64,000 nucleotides of DNA, from positions 16,546,480 through 16,610,479 of the forward strand of contig OZ024915.1 of assembly GCA_964017125.1 (NCBI GenBank), written 5' to 3'. This DNA comes from Flabesymbios commensalis. Its lineage: Eukaryota; Annelida; Polychaeta; Terebellida; Flabelligeridae. The notes beneath the pieces are model-generated. The model was not told where the DNA came from and did no database searches. It worked only from the letters and a program-made list of their open reading frames with translations. Within the stretch, counting starts at the first letter, position 1; each line of letters begins with the position of its first letter. The translations under genes and the position numbers were made by a program. Positions 42,921-54,650 of this stretch are shown here, piece by piece.

Positions 42921-43406
42921 AAATACATGGGATAATAAAAACTACAAAAATATATATAAATAATTAAATAAATGGCTCATATGTCAATGCTGATATATAA
43001 ACGGTCATTAAAACCCTAGAAACCATGGGTATGTAAACGCAATATTAAATAAGGGATAAGGCCTATGTTAGCACCTCCCTGGTGTTTAATATACCTGGTG
43101 TTAAGTGTGCCACAGTGCTAACCTGGAGGTTAATACTGCGGTATACTTGTCACTTAATGATGAATTGTAAATCACCCCTTGTATATATAAAAGGATTAAT
43201 CATAAAATAATGGAGCACTTGTTATTAGAAAATCACGACAATCACATTTGAATTGTGTGTGCTTTCACAAATCACTTGGAATCACACACATTATTAAGGA
43301 TGTAAAAATAGAAACATGAATAGAACAATATTAAATGTAGATAGGCCTACTAACTATTAAGGGTATACGCGTATTTATAAACAAGTGAAGTATTTACATA
43401 CATATA
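42921..43406. other. Intergenic, no gene seen
   Basis: No gene or repeat recognised. Confidence 0.4.
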
Positions 43407-43617
43407 TACTGTAGATCTAGTAATTTTCGCTTGTTAAAATTTTCGCGATTTTCCGATTTTGGGACTTTTCGCGAAGTTTAGAATTCGCGAATTTTCATTT
43501 TTATCCAGTAGCGCTATTATAATAATAATTTTCGCGAGATTCTTGAATTCGCGAATTTGTCCTCCTCGCGAACTTCGCGAAAATTAAAACCTCGCGAATA
43601 TTACCAGATCTACAGTA
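43407..43617. mobile_element. D-element, copy 3 (best preserved)
   Basis: TACTGTAGATCTAGTAATTT to TACCAGATCTACAGTA with TA flanks; GCGAATTTTCAT and inverse arms around GTAGCGCTATTATAATAA. Confidence 0.8.
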
Positions 43618-43699
43618 CTAGATAAATTTGACATGCATACATACACAAATTATAATTTGTGAGGACAATTACAATACAATTGCAGGCAACATATACACT

Positions 43700-44000
43700 A
43701 CTAGTATTACAAATACAAGAGCTACATCTAGTTATTTTTCTTTTCATTTCCAAATTCGCGTTTGTATTCGTTTAATGTTGTTGTTTAACGAGCTTTATCT
43801 ATCGAATTCCATATTTTGGGACCATTAAACCTAAGGCTCTTGTGGTGCTCTGCTGTTACATGCAATTTATTAGATTTCTTGGATCTTAAGGAGTGTTTTT
43901 GGTTTGAAAAAAATAGCGCTATAAGTGGGGGTTAATTTATTCAAAGATTTAAATTTCATTATCAGCTTGTTTTTTTGAACTATTTTGAATAACTCCATTA
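43700..44000 (-). mobile_element. LINE 3' fragment
   Basis: The minus strand encodes HHKSLRFNGPKIWNSIDK and, after an in-frame stop, TLNEYKREF, matching the C-terminal F-x-GP-IWNSL...FK signature of CR1/Jockey-group reverse transcriptase proteins. Short and decayed. Confidence 0.6.
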
Positions 44001-44224
44001 TAACAAATAAAAAAAAACGCACGTACACAACGTATTTTTGTTTTTGATATGTCTATCAGACGTAGAAGTAAGCTGGATTTTATAATATTTCATGTTTTAA
44101 TGCGGTTGCCTAATAAATATTAAGTCAAATAAAAAAGTGAGCATACGTAGCCAGCAATCTGCTTTCTATAATCCCTATAGTGTGCTTGAGCACGCGTGCT
44201 CTCTCTGCGCTCTCTCACCTTTAG

Positions 44225-44307
44225 AATGATCGCTTATCCCTATTATGACGTGAACAAATACCAGTTGCCAGAAATGACTGATCATAGATCGAATATCGAT
44301 CCAGAAG
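44225..44307 (+). CDS. Orphan exon-like segment
   Basis: Strong acceptor (TCTCTCACCTTTAG) and a GTAAGC donor after GAAG bound 83 nt open from an ATG at 44226. It would encode MIAYPYYDVNKYQLPEMT and 9 more residues, ending in phase 1. I do not recognise the protein and found no partner exon. It may be the first coding exon of a gene disrupted by, or spanning, the fossil at 45310, or it may be chance. Confidence 0.35.
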
Positions 44308-44360
44308 GTAAGCCTTCATTCAGACGAGACTTTGTCAATTCATTTTCAGTCGGTGCAGCC

Positions 44361-44445
44361 CGTCAACACGGGACGGTCACCAAGTGTTGCTTTGATGTTC
44401 GGCCACCGTCTACGACGTTGGCCCAACATTAAACTAACCAATGTA
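44361..44445. mobile_element. C-element, copy 18
   Basis: GTCAACACGGGACGGTC to TTGGCCCAACATTAAAC; right outer arm lost. Confidence 0.6.
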
Positions 44446-44506
44446 CCGTATTTTTCTGTGGCAGCACCAATGAGAGGACAGCGCTCTGGCGACCATGACA
44501 ACAAAC

Positions 44507-44764
44507 TTAACCCTAACGGCGCTGAAATATTTTTGTATAAAACATGGAGACTAAATGTGTTTTTTTTTCAATTCGAAATCACCATACATGTCATAGTTAT
44601 CTTTTCCGCGTCATTTGAATACCTATGTTGTGGATCTGCGGCAATTGTAATTTTTTTTAACCTCTTTCAGCGCGGGGATCGTCTTCAGACGTCAGACTCT
44701 GACATCTGACCTATAGACATCAGATCCTGATGTCTAACGACGGTCCCCGCGCTGAAAGGGTTAA
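44507..44764. mobile_element. MITE family B, copy 11
   Basis: TTAACCCTAACGGCGCTGA to GCGCTGAAAGGGTTAA, hairpin GTCAGACTCTGACATC; near full length. Confidence 0.8.
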
Positions 44765-45159
44765 CGCCATATTTCACACCTCTAAGACTTTCAATTCAAT
44801 AGTATTTGCTCACACCTACCAGGCCTGTATTATAATAAACAAGATTGACCTAGATATAAGATCTCACGCATATGATTTGTCGAGATGGTAATAATCTTGA
44901 TCAATGATATAGCTTAGCTAGTAAAACAAAACAGGAATTCCAAACTTATTCGGCTGCATGTGATTGAATGAGTTGCACGGGGTGTTAATGCGTTCTCCCA
45001 AGGATTTGCTTAATTAGACCTGATTTGTTGACTTTTTGTGAGGGCTCAGAAGTAAAAATTTGTAAGCTCAGAGTCCACTTTCTGAAGTGTATAAATGACA
45101 ATTTGTTGTAGATAACAATACCCAGAGGGCACCTTGATGTCAATTTGACGTCGATAATT
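44765..45159. other. Intergenic, no gene seen
   Basis: No gene or repeat recognised. Confidence 0.4.
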
Positions 45160-45297
45160 GATGTCGATCCTCAGACATCAACTTGATGTCAATCCTCAGA
45201 CATCAAATTGATGTCAATCCTCAGACATCAAATTGATGTCGATTCTCAGACATCAACTTGATGTCGATCCTCAGACATCAACTTGATGTCAATTTTG
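45160..45297 (+). repeat. 25-bp palindromic tandem repeat
   Basis: Five to six copies of GATGTCGATCCTCAGACATCAACTT (unit split here as GATGTCGATCC + TCAGACATCAACTT), each containing the palindrome GACATCAACTTGATGTC. Ends 8 bp before the LTR-like fossil's flanking duplication. Confidence 0.9.
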
Positions 45298-45309
45298 AAT
45301 CAATATGTT

Positions 45310-45726
45310 TATGGGAAGATGGGCCTACGCCGGGAGCTCCATTATGGGGTCACAATGGCCGACGAGGGACTCCGACCAATCTCACCATTAAAACTCAAAC
45401 TTCCTCCTCCTCCGTCGAGTCGACGGTTCCAAACAAGTCAGAAAAATCTCTTCTCTCTTGTCATGTTTATTTGATTAACATGCGATAACAGCAAAGCACA
45501 ACCCCCCGCGCACGGCACGTCTCCATTGACTTAGCGAGAGTGAGCTACGGCATGTCCGTAGTCGCCGAGTGTAACGCCTGAAGTGCGGGAAAAATACCAA
45601 GGCCGCACACATTGCTTTATGTGCACCCGTCACCAAGGTACGGAAACGAGGTGGTCATCCCCATCCCCCCGCGTCCAGGAGGCTGGGGATAAACGCCACA
45701 TTAACTGAACGACGTCAGGATCCTAC
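45310..45726. repeat. Left terminal direct repeat of the fossil
   Basis: About 417 bp, TATGGGAAGATGGG to GTCAGGATCCTAC. Confidence 0.85.
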
Positions 45727-48700
45727 ATTACCCCCGGGTGAGTGATAACGTAGGACCAAACTGACGTGTAGGAGACTGCTTCGTGCAAGTAGCGGGGTTG
45801 TAAAATATGTAACCTCTTATAACTAAGCATAGTTTTTAAAAAAAATATATATAGCGAGTGTGGTTACAGCGTGGTTGGTTGAAAGCGCAGCATTAAACGT
45901 TAATTGTCCCATCCTCTTAACACCAACTGTCCTTTATGTATGATTCATTTGCTGCAAGCTGCAATCAACCCATTCATTTAATTAACATAATTTCTATTAG
46001 TAATTCAGCAATGAACTTGCCAGAAAAAAAATGTCTTTACATTTATATATCTGTACACAATGCTGCCAGGCCTGTAGTAGCCTAGTATTCTGTAATTAAA
46101 ATATACTGAAACTTTTACGTAAATTACATGCAATACAAAATACAATACAATGAAAAATGTAATAGTGCGATGCGTGTGGCTGGTCTCGCAGTCTTTATCG
46201 TTTGGCGCTATAGTAAACCGCGAGTGCCAGCCGCACGAATCGAGCACGTGTATGGATGTTGCGTCCGACACATGCTAAATATAAAGCGATTTATTGCATT
46301 CGCTGGTCGTTAGGGGGCAGTACTCGAGTACTGTATTGAACAATTGTTCGCATTGTCAGTTCGTTTGTAGGGTCGAATTGTGCGTATCGTAGCGTCGATT
46401 CGAATGCAAGTACTCAAATCCCCATTAGCGCGAGGAGTAAAAAACTGAACGATCGTGCTCGGGCCTAGTTGGCCTTTATTATGAGCGATCACAGCTGGCG
46501 TCTCACCGTGTGATAGCCTTGAATTGCATTATGCGGTAACGCTATGACGTACCTGATTCGGGCGCGTGCCCTACCACAGGTTTTAAAATAATTCTGCGAT
46601 TTGGTCGCAAAAAGACATGATTACATGTTTCGTTCGATGTGCAGTGGAACTAGTTGTTCCACGAAATGTCACGTGTGGGACATGACCAGCTAGTTGCTGG
46701 CGCGCCAAACGCAAAAGTCGCCCTCTTGCGTTGGCAAAACATTAAAAACATTAAAGTTAAAAAACGCACATGTCTGTGTCATATCGCCGAACGTGCGGTG
46801 AAAGGAAACAGACCTATGCATCGTCGTAAAAAATCGTTAGCGATGTATAGTAAAAATCGGAGGCGATATAAGGCACGAAAATATTAAACTGGAATTATTA
46901 AAAAATTCACTATTAATAAAAAAATCAATATTGAGTTGAATAATAAGTTATCTGAGAAAATATGCAGGCAACTATAATTAAAATGGCTGCTGAAATCATA
47001 GAATGTTCTGAAGTCGATGCTGATCTGGTTCTTTGCTGTGCCGTACCAGTGAATGTACTGCCGATGCTGATTGCCAGCCATGTCGGCTGAAGCAGACAAT
47101 CACGTTTATAAAGTCTGTCGGCTGTGCTGTTAAATGCGTTGTGCATAGGTTTATACGGCATACACTGTGTGCTGTGTTGTAGACAGGACCGTATTTGAGC
47201 AGCGCCGCATGACGCGTGGACGGCACCTGTGACGGTCACGCTGAAAGGTGGGCCCACATCACAAATGCTGATTCGAGCTACAAAACTGTCAGCATTAATA
47301 AACCTGTCAAATCAGGTTGCGTTACATAATTCATATCAAATTGAAATCGTTTATTTATTAAAGTCATTTAAATAATGAAGCACTCAGTCTGCGACCTATT
47401 TGGCTAGCTGTGCAGGCCTGAGCGAGTATAAAAATGTCATATGTGAACAATGCCAAACTGTAATTGGCTGTCTTTAATAATATTTTCCAGCACTCTGTTG
47501 AAGTGACGGATGTCTACCTCCACCGTGTCGGTGGCAGGTTTCCATATTGCTGGTGCACACCCCAGTCCTTTGGCCAGGGTATGCGGTCGCCACTCTCCGT
47601 GGCCTATGTCAGTGACGTGCCGTGCGCGGGTAGGCTGTGCGTTGCCGTGAAAATCAGATGAAAAATGTCTGTAATATGTTGAAGCTTAGAAGGGTAGACT
47701 GTAGAAAATGTTCATGCTATGTCGCATGTTGCGAGAAACGGGGGTTGCAGATTAGTTGAAAAAAATGCGTCGTTGAAGTTTCACCTAAATGCTGTGCACT
47801 AATTCACAAAAGGTATGTATTGATTGAAGTGAAAACTGAAGGTCTATATGAGACATAAAATGTTGTCACCTAGTCACACACATGCAAAATGGTACCGTGA
47901 AAACCGTAGGTCGAAGTGATACATAAAAATAATATGCCAGATACAACTATGATAAGCTATGCTAAGCTAGGATAATAGTATTTTGTAAATCGACCTGGGT
48001 GAAATTTTTTTTTTTCACACAAGTCGAAAAACACATTCAAATATTTGCAATGTTTCGCAATAGCGCAACTGTCAAATCGAATATTTCTGTATTTATAAAA
48101 AATTTAAACTTCAGAAATAAACTATCGTGAGAAAATTTCGTTCTCAAACCGATAGACTAAATGTGACTGCGAAGAAAAGCAGTGACATTTATGATTTAAG
48201 AATAATATCTAAAACGTGACTGACAGTAGTCTATGCTGATTAATGATAAAGTATATCATTTCGCTGAAAAATGATGTCTGTGATGAACATTCCACGTTTT
48301 TTTTTTTTAAAATGGTACGTTCATCACCGAGTCATTCTCATAAACGTCCGAATCAATCGCTCTCATCGATTCATTGATTGACGTATAAACCGACTGTCTT
48401 CGGTTCGGTTGTTTTTATGTCGTCTGTGGTGGGTGTGTGTGTGGTGTATTGTCGGTGCTCACAGCCTGTGCGGCAGGCAGCATGTGGCTTATAGTCTGTG
48501 ACGGTAAGCTTTAGGCGGTACGTACATAGTATACAGTCAGCATCCCAGTCTCGCCTCACATTAGCATATTCATTACCTACTGCGTGCCCAAATAAGGCGC
48601 TAAATAGCCTAGCACGATTACAAACACCGAAAGGCGTTTCAAAGTGAACAAAAATTTCACACAATTAGTGGCAGAATTTTTTTTCGAAACAACTTATTTA

Positions 48701-49685
48701 CATTTCTTCTCTCTCAATCGTTTTGAAAAAGAAGATTTATAAACAATTTAAATTTTTTTATTACAATCAGTCGGTGTAAAATTTGGAACACGTGAAAAAT
48801 GATCTCCACCAAATCAAAATGGCGGCTTATTTTATGCTAATGTGATGTGGCTACACAGGTTCACTGTCCAGATGCATGCCGGTTAAGGGGGAACACGTGG
48901 ATGCCCACCGCGGGCGAAGAGCTAAGTTAGGGAAACCAGCGTCCAAGATGGCGCACACCTACCAAATACAAGTACAATATTCAGCATTCTCTGAAATAAC
49001 ATATGATAATAGTACAATATATTGACCTACGGTCCTGGGAATATTTTTAAACAGACCAAATAAGACCGTTTATTGACATTCATTTAGGGAAACAATTTAT
49101 TTTGGCCCTAAACCTATTAAAGGTTACCCGAGTCGAAGCGATATTTAAAATTTCTGTCGATTTGTAGAAAAAAATCGGAAAAAATGACGAGATTTCGTCT
49201 ATGGACTTTAAAATCGAGTTACCCAATTATGGTAATCAACGATAAAAATTGAGTTACCGAAAATACCCACTTCCTACTCGCCTACAGTGGCATTAATAGG
49301 ATGAAGGCATTAAACAAACTCTTACAATTAAAAAATGATAGACTATGTCTATGAGAATAATTTTCTGGATTCTTCTAGAGAAACCGACAAGGTCGCCATC
49401 TTGAAAAGGCGCCAAACACGTGGGATTTCGACCAAAAGTTTAGAAATTTACGCCGTTTTCGACGTAAAGAAACGTGCTTCTCTTCTGATAACTCTTTCTG
49501 ACTAATTTAAACTGGCATATATATAATGACCTACAGCTTTCACGTACCTTATGAAAAAAATGCTATTGATTTTTTTCAAAAAATCCCTTAAAATTAATGA
49601 GAACTATCCTTGAAAACAGCGGTTTTCAACTGGCGTCTAGGTGAAAACACTGTTGCGTAGACGAACAGTCGTCAGGGGTCACCAG
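45727..49685. other. Interior of the LTR-like fossil
   Basis: CpG-rich relative to the rest of the window, especially 46150-46860 and 47100-47660. Holds only short open frames on both strands, none recognised. One, 46654-46887 plus, ends in a very basic stretch (RRKKSLAMYSKNRRRYKAR), which could be a nucleic-acid-binding tail or chance. No function is claimed. Confidence 0.4.
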
Positions 49686-50089
49686 TATGGGAAGATGGGC
49701 CTACGCCGGGAGCTCCATTATGGGGTCACAATGGCCGACGAGGGACTCCATTAAAACTCAAACTTCCTCCTCCTCCGTCGAGTCGACGGTTCCAAACAAG
49801 TCAGAAAAATCTCTTCTCTCTTGTCATGTTTATTTGATTAACATGCGATAACAGCAAAGCACAACCCCCCGCGCATGGCACGTCTCTATTGACTTAGCGA
49901 GAGCGAGCTACGGCACGTCCGTAGTCGCCGAGTGTAACGCCTGAAGTGCGGGAAAAATACCAAGGCCGCACACATTGCTTTATGTGAACCCGTCACCAAG
50001 GTACGGAAACGAGGCAGACATCCCCATCCCCCCGCGTCCAGGAGGCTGGGGATAAACGCCACATTAACTGAACGACGTCAGGATCCTAC
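49686..50089. repeat. Right terminal direct repeat of the fossil
   Basis: About 404 bp, collinear with the left repeat apart from one 13-bp length difference. Confidence 0.85.
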
Positions 50090-50274
50090 ATGTTCACCCT
50101 ATATGGTCTCATACAACTATGTAAATCCTACAGACTTACATGTAGGCTATTATAGCCCACATGCTGTACCTCACAGACCCATCAGAGACGTCGAAAATGC
50201 ATAAAGCTATTTATTCCTTCAAAGTTCAAATAACAAGAAAAAATTGTGACTCACTGCCTTCATTTTTTTAATAA

Positions 50275-51900
50275 TAGGTGTCGAGAAGGGGATAGAGGTG
50301 ATAGAGAAGGTTGTTGCACGGCGGCTAGGTGAACATCTTGACTCACAGGACATGCAGGAACGGTTTCAATTTGCCTATAGGAAAAAAACATTCCACCGAG
50401 ACAGCTTTAGTACGAGTCACCAATGATATTAAGCTGTCTCTAGACCATAAAAAAGGTACATTACTTGTGTTGTTGCATTTGACACCATAGATCATCGGAT
50501 CCTGCTCTCCAGATCACGCAGACGGTTTGGTGTTCAAATGAAATGAATCGGGCTTTAGGCCACCTTTGTGCACATATAGGCTAAACTGGGCCAGGAGAAC
50601 CTCCTGAGGATGGTGAGATGATTGAGATGACACTGTCCTCCAGACACAGGATTCGAAATTCGAGCCCTGGAGGTCTGAGGCCGAGCACGCTACCTCTCGG
50701 ACACGGAGGCTCCCCACAATACTAACTGTTTGGTGTTCAACGCACTGCCTCTAAATGGATGACTTCGTATTTAGATGGTCGCACACAACGCATCGTCATA
50801 GGTCAGGCTTCCTCTTCATCCAAACCACTTAATACGGGAGTGCCACAAGGTTCAGTCCTTGGACCAATCTTGTGCTTCCTCTACGAGCAGCCTATAGGAG
50901 AGATAATTAGGAAACATGGATTAACATCTCATCACTATGCTGATGACCTCCAGATCCTCATCACCTTCGATCTCAACATAGACTCCCTTTTAGATGCCAT
51001 ACGACGTCTAGAGGAATGCATAGCGGAAATAAAAACATGGATGACAGCCAACTATCTAAAAGTCAACGATGACAAGTCCGAGTTCATGCCGGTTGTGCCC
51101 AGGTCTGCTGCGCATTTGCTGGAGGGACTCACCATCAGTATTGGTGAGGTTAGAGTCTCTGCTGTAAAAAATGTGAGGAATTTGGGTGTTTATCTGGACT
51201 GTCATTTGGACATGTCCCATAATGTAGCTATTCTGTTAAAATCGTGCTACTTCCGCATGTACCATATTGGACAAATTCGGAAGTTCCTTCCCAGAAAGAC
51301 TATTGAAAGGGTTGTGAACGCAATGATAACTTTGCGTATATACTATTGTAACGCCCTGCTTTATGACACTTCCGGTAAAAACCTGGTGAAATTACAGCGC
51401 CTCCAGAACGTTGCTGCTAAGATTATCGTAGGCGGAGCAAAGTATGAACATGTGACACCAATTTTACGAGAGTTACACTGGCTACCTGTGGAGTCCATTT
51501 TAAGATCATGGTGTTAGTGCACAGGGCAGTTAATGACACTGGACCCGTCTATCTGCAGGAACTTGGCAACATGTATAGACCTGGGAGGTCATTGCGCTCT
51601 CAGTCTGACAGGCTGCTTACTAGACCAAGAACGAGATCAAGAGCTGTAGATGCGACATTTGTATCAGCAGCAGCTGATCTGTGGAATACCTTGCCTCTGA
51701 ACCTTAGGTTGATAGAGGATATTTGCAGTTTTAGGACTGCTTTGAAAGCACACCATTTCACCAAGCACTACGGTGACTGATGTCATCACTGGACTATTCC
51801 GCCACCTTTAAAACCACAAAGTGGAAGTTATTATGTACAGCGCCTTGATTAGTTTTTCTAGAGGGGGCGCTATATAAGTGTAAATTTGATTGATTGATTG
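50275..51900 (+). mobile_element. CR1/L2-type LINE, 5'-truncated, split by a SINE
   Basis: Encodes the second half of a reverse transcriptase: QFAYRKKHSTETALV-like and FDTIDHRI motifs (in part frame-disrupted), STGVPQGSVLGP-like NTGVPQGSVLGPIL, the catalytic HHYADDLQI, LKVNDDKSEF, NLGVYLD, LQRLQNVAAKII, REL-HWLPV, and the C-terminal AADLWNTLPLNLR. At least one frameshift (about 51500) breaks it. The 3' end has GGGGGCGCTATATAAGTG and a (TTGA)n tail at 51886-51900. Endonuclease and ORF1 are absent. Confidence 0.88.
50525..50740 (-). mobile_element. SINE-1 inserted in the LINE, with 13-bp target duplication
   Basis: SINE 50538-50727 lies between exact GTTTGGTGTTCAA copies (50525-50537, 50728-50740). 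Read on the minus strand it starts GTATTGTGGGGAGCCTCCG, has the tRNA-Ser/Leu-like head GTGTCCGAGAGGTAGCG and CAGGGCTCGAATTTCG, then a body with CTCACCATCCTCAGGAGG and CCCAGTTTAGCCTATATG, and ends ATTCATTTCAT. Single-headed form. Confidence 0.93.
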
Positions 51901-52414
51901 AAACGCTAATTTCCAATGGTGGAAAATACAATATTCAGTGATTCTCATGGTTTGGAGAGAGGTTATGATGCTGTCCCTCATATTAATATACCTAAAAGTG
52001 TTTGTTTTGTGTTTTTGGTGTATTCCAAACACAAAATCAAAAATGTACAGAAAAAAAGTCACTTGAAATATACTCATGAATAATGGCCTTCTAATTAGAC
52101 TTCCAATCGTGCCCCTTATCCACAAAGAGCGAGCTCAGTAAAATAAATGTTCAGGTATCATCCCTCATGAGGCCTGCATCCTTGTTGTTCCTCTGCCTGC
52201 CTGGCTCAATAATGGCTCGCAATTGGCCCAACGCTGTCCCTACATTATATATTAATACCATGGTTTAATAAAAAATATTGACCATTATATATTACTGTTA
52301 CACATTTCACTAATCAAAGCCGTGAATGTTTACTATCAATCACCCCGCTAAAATAACACAATGCTTAACTTAAATAATCCAACTGCATTCTGATAACTAT
52401 TATTGCTGTTAATA
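51901..52414. other. Intergenic, no gene seen
   Basis: No gene or repeat recognised. Confidence 0.4.
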
Positions 52415-52515
52415 CTGGTTAAAAGGCATTTGGTACACGTGCTCCAGAACTGTGGAATTAATTGCCACTGAAAACTTTCACACAAGCTTTAAAAACAAGC
52501 CTAGTCCAGTGTGCA
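52415..52515 (+). mobile_element. LINE C-terminal relic
   Basis: Encodes KAFGTRAPELWN, a stop, then LPLKTFTQALKTSLV, the C-terminal signature of CR1-group reverse transcriptase proteins. Confidence 0.6.
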
Positions 52516-52593
52516 TATATACTGTAGAACCTACATCACCTACTTTTTAACCAGCTTTCTAATTTTAGCTTCACTCTAGTCTTATACACTAAT

Positions 52594-52758
52594 GGAGCTT
52601 ATAGCATACATGACTTTTTTATTCTCTAAGTTATGTGAGCGGCTATGTAACTGGGGCATCTGAAGAAAATACAAGCTTATAGCATACTTGACTTTTTTTA
52701 TTCTCTAAGTTATGTGATCGGCTAAGTAACTTGAGCATCTGAAAAAAATTCAATAATA
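52594..52758 (+). repeat. Tandem duplication of about 82 bp
   Basis: Two copies of TATAGCATACATGACTTTTT to TAACTGGGGCATCTGAA, with a few changes. Confidence 0.85.
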
Positions 52759-53090
52759 ACACTGAATAATAACATGTTATAATAACCTTGTTCCTTGCAC
52801 TGTACGGGCAAAAAAAGTAATCTGGACTTCTTTGAAAGTTGACATAAATAAATCAACCAATACGAAACAAACACTGGTTCTATACAAAAATAACACAAAC
52901 TCTGGATCTTAATTTATTGTGTCAGATACAATACATAATTAGAATAAGTGTCATAGTCCATCATTATTTAAAAAAAAATTATGTTGAACAAAGTGTGCTG
53001 CTTTTATCAGAATATTCTTGTTGAAATTGTCTCATTTTTAGGACTGCATCTATATCTACATAGCCTAGCTGTTCCAACACTGGGACAAGC
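52759..53090. other. Downstream of the receptor pseudogene
   Basis: No gene or element recognised. Confidence 0.4.
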
Positions 53091-53525
53091 TTAACAACGT
53101 CGGGCATATGCCAGCCCAATTTCACTGACCTCCTTTCTATCTGAACCTGTTACTAATAAATGTATCATGTTATGGAATACAACAGTAAAAAGTAATATAT
53201 CGTGATACAACGAATTAATGATATTAATATGGCCTATAAACGTTAGCCCACTAAATACCAGCCACCAACTATAAAAATACACAGTTACAAAATAAAATCT
53301 TATTGCTGAATGCCGCCTTTTCTTAATTATATTTGCATCTTTAAGTGTTTTTGATGATTTGAATATGACTCTGCACATTATTGAAACTAGAATGATCAGT
53401 AAAAGTAAACACGAGGAAGAAATAACAAAATAAAATAAAGAAATCCAACTTGCTATGCTCCACGAACTACCCTTAGTTAGAAGGAAAAAAACACAAGTCT
53501 CCATGAATGTATGCGTTACCAACAA
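53091..53525 (-). pseudogene. GRL101-like receptor: helices 5-7 and C-terminus
   Basis: Open frame with SSWSIASWISLFYFVISS (helix 5), basic loop IIKKRRHSAIRF into helix 6 (FVTVYFYSWWLVFSGLTF), and ILLFTVVFHNMIHLLVTG (helix 7), ending SEIGLAYARRC and stop. It is one frame away from the preceding segment; the switch lies near 53490, where both frames read through ETCVFF/GDLCFF. Confidence 0.8.
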
Positions 53526-53913
53526 CTATTCGGAGACATACAGATGTTAAAGCAGAGAACAACCACAGCAGCAAACATGTCTGATGTGTGTTATTAGTCA
53601 ATGCAAGGTGTTTCTTCAAAGGATATACAATCTTGACAAAGATAAACAGATTATGATACAGTTGGATGTACATTCTCATCTGAAGTGCTATGAACGAGGC
53701 CACACCCAGGTTATTACATAATGCTGATAAGCGCCATAGATTACAATCACTGGGACTGGCCACCATAAATAAACCATAAAAAGTCAGAACAGCCCATATA
53801 CATAATACAGTATCTGATAAACTCACATGTATCATCAAAATTAAATATTTGTCATCTCTTCCCTTATTTCTGTATAGTGCAATAATACATTTGATAGTTT
53901 TAGCAGACCACAT
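53473..53913 (-). pseudogene. GRL101-like receptor: helices 2-4
   Basis: Helix 2 is KYLILMIHVSLSDTVLCIW, helix 3 follows with ALCNNLGVASFIALQMRMY, then the loop VKIVYPLKKHLALTNN and helix 4 TCLLLWLFSALTSVCLRIV. The two expected disulfide cysteines are present (CNLW-SALC region and GDLCFF). The frame differs from the LRR segment; the break lies near 53915. Confidence 0.8.
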
Positions 53914-53915
53914 AG

Positions 53916-54650
53916 GAAAAGTAAAAATGAAATATTGACTATTTTAGAGGAGCATAAGCTTATTAAAAAAAGTTTTACATTAGAAGGTGAAATACAACAA
54001 AAAAAATTAGTAGAACTTAATAAATAACGTAAGCTGGTACATTTTTCTATTATATCGGCTAAATGTATAATTCTTAGAGGATTATTTCGTAAATCTAAAA
54101 ATCGCATATCGTGCTTGTTTGGAATATTCTGATGCAAAATCAGGGTAATTAGATTGTCTTTTAAGTATAATATCTTTAATATAGGAAGAATATTGACAAT
54201 GTGCAACAACTTGTTGTTTGACAAATCGATGACTTGAATAAAACGAGAAAATGGTGTATTGATAAAGTACATTTCATGTAACAAGTTTCCACTGGCATTA
54301 AATGAATGTAGGTAAGTTTTATAAAGAGTATGCCCATCCAAACTGTCAGTGATATTTGTAACACTGCTGGTAGAAATGTCAAGATACACCAAATCCGCAT
54401 AACTTACTAAAAATGCAAAATCAAACGTATCCCTTGCTACAATTAATTTCATAATTTTTATGACCATATTACTTACTCGCCAAGAAAACATTTCACGTAA
54501 AAAACATTCAATATAATACGAGGTACATTTACAATATTCAGGACACTTATAACAAGCTGCTTCGCCATCTTGATTTAACATACAATCAGAATTACCATAA
54601 CAAATATTCCAAGCTGGAACACATTTAGTCCCACCGCAGCATTTTATCAT
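53916..54650 (-). pseudogene. GRL101-like receptor: fourth LDLa, LRR cap and LRRs
   Basis: Begins inside the fourth LDLa module (CCGGTKCVPAWNICYGNSDC), then the LRR cap and about five LRRs without an intron, the hinge TNFFCCISP, and the start of helix 1 (SSKIVNISFLLF). Continuous in one frame with the upstream LDLa block apart from stops. Confidence 0.8.

Larger units (their letters stand above)
45305..50094. mobile_element. LTR-like fossil element, 4.78 kb, flanked by ATGTT
   Basis: Two direct repeats (45310-45726 and 49686-50089) bound the element. Outside them lie matching ATGTT pentamers (45305-45309 and 50090-50094), as a target duplication would. The repeats differ by one 13-bp length change and about eight substitutions, roughly 98% identity, so the insertion is young on a genomic scale. 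The ends are not the usual TG...CA, and I see no primer-binding site, polypurine tract, gag or pol. Best read as a large non-autonomous LTR-type element; alternatives are an unknown virus-derived insert or a segmental duplication. Confidence 0.5.

Noticed and set aside
46884-47257. Three overlapping minus-strand open frames in the fossil interior as a gene
   Set aside because: All three frames are partly open over the same bases and none matches a family I recognise; likely a result of composition.
45305-50094. Segmental duplication rather than a terminal-repeat element
   Set aside because: Less favoured because matching ATGTT pentamers flank the outer edges of the repeats, but not excluded.
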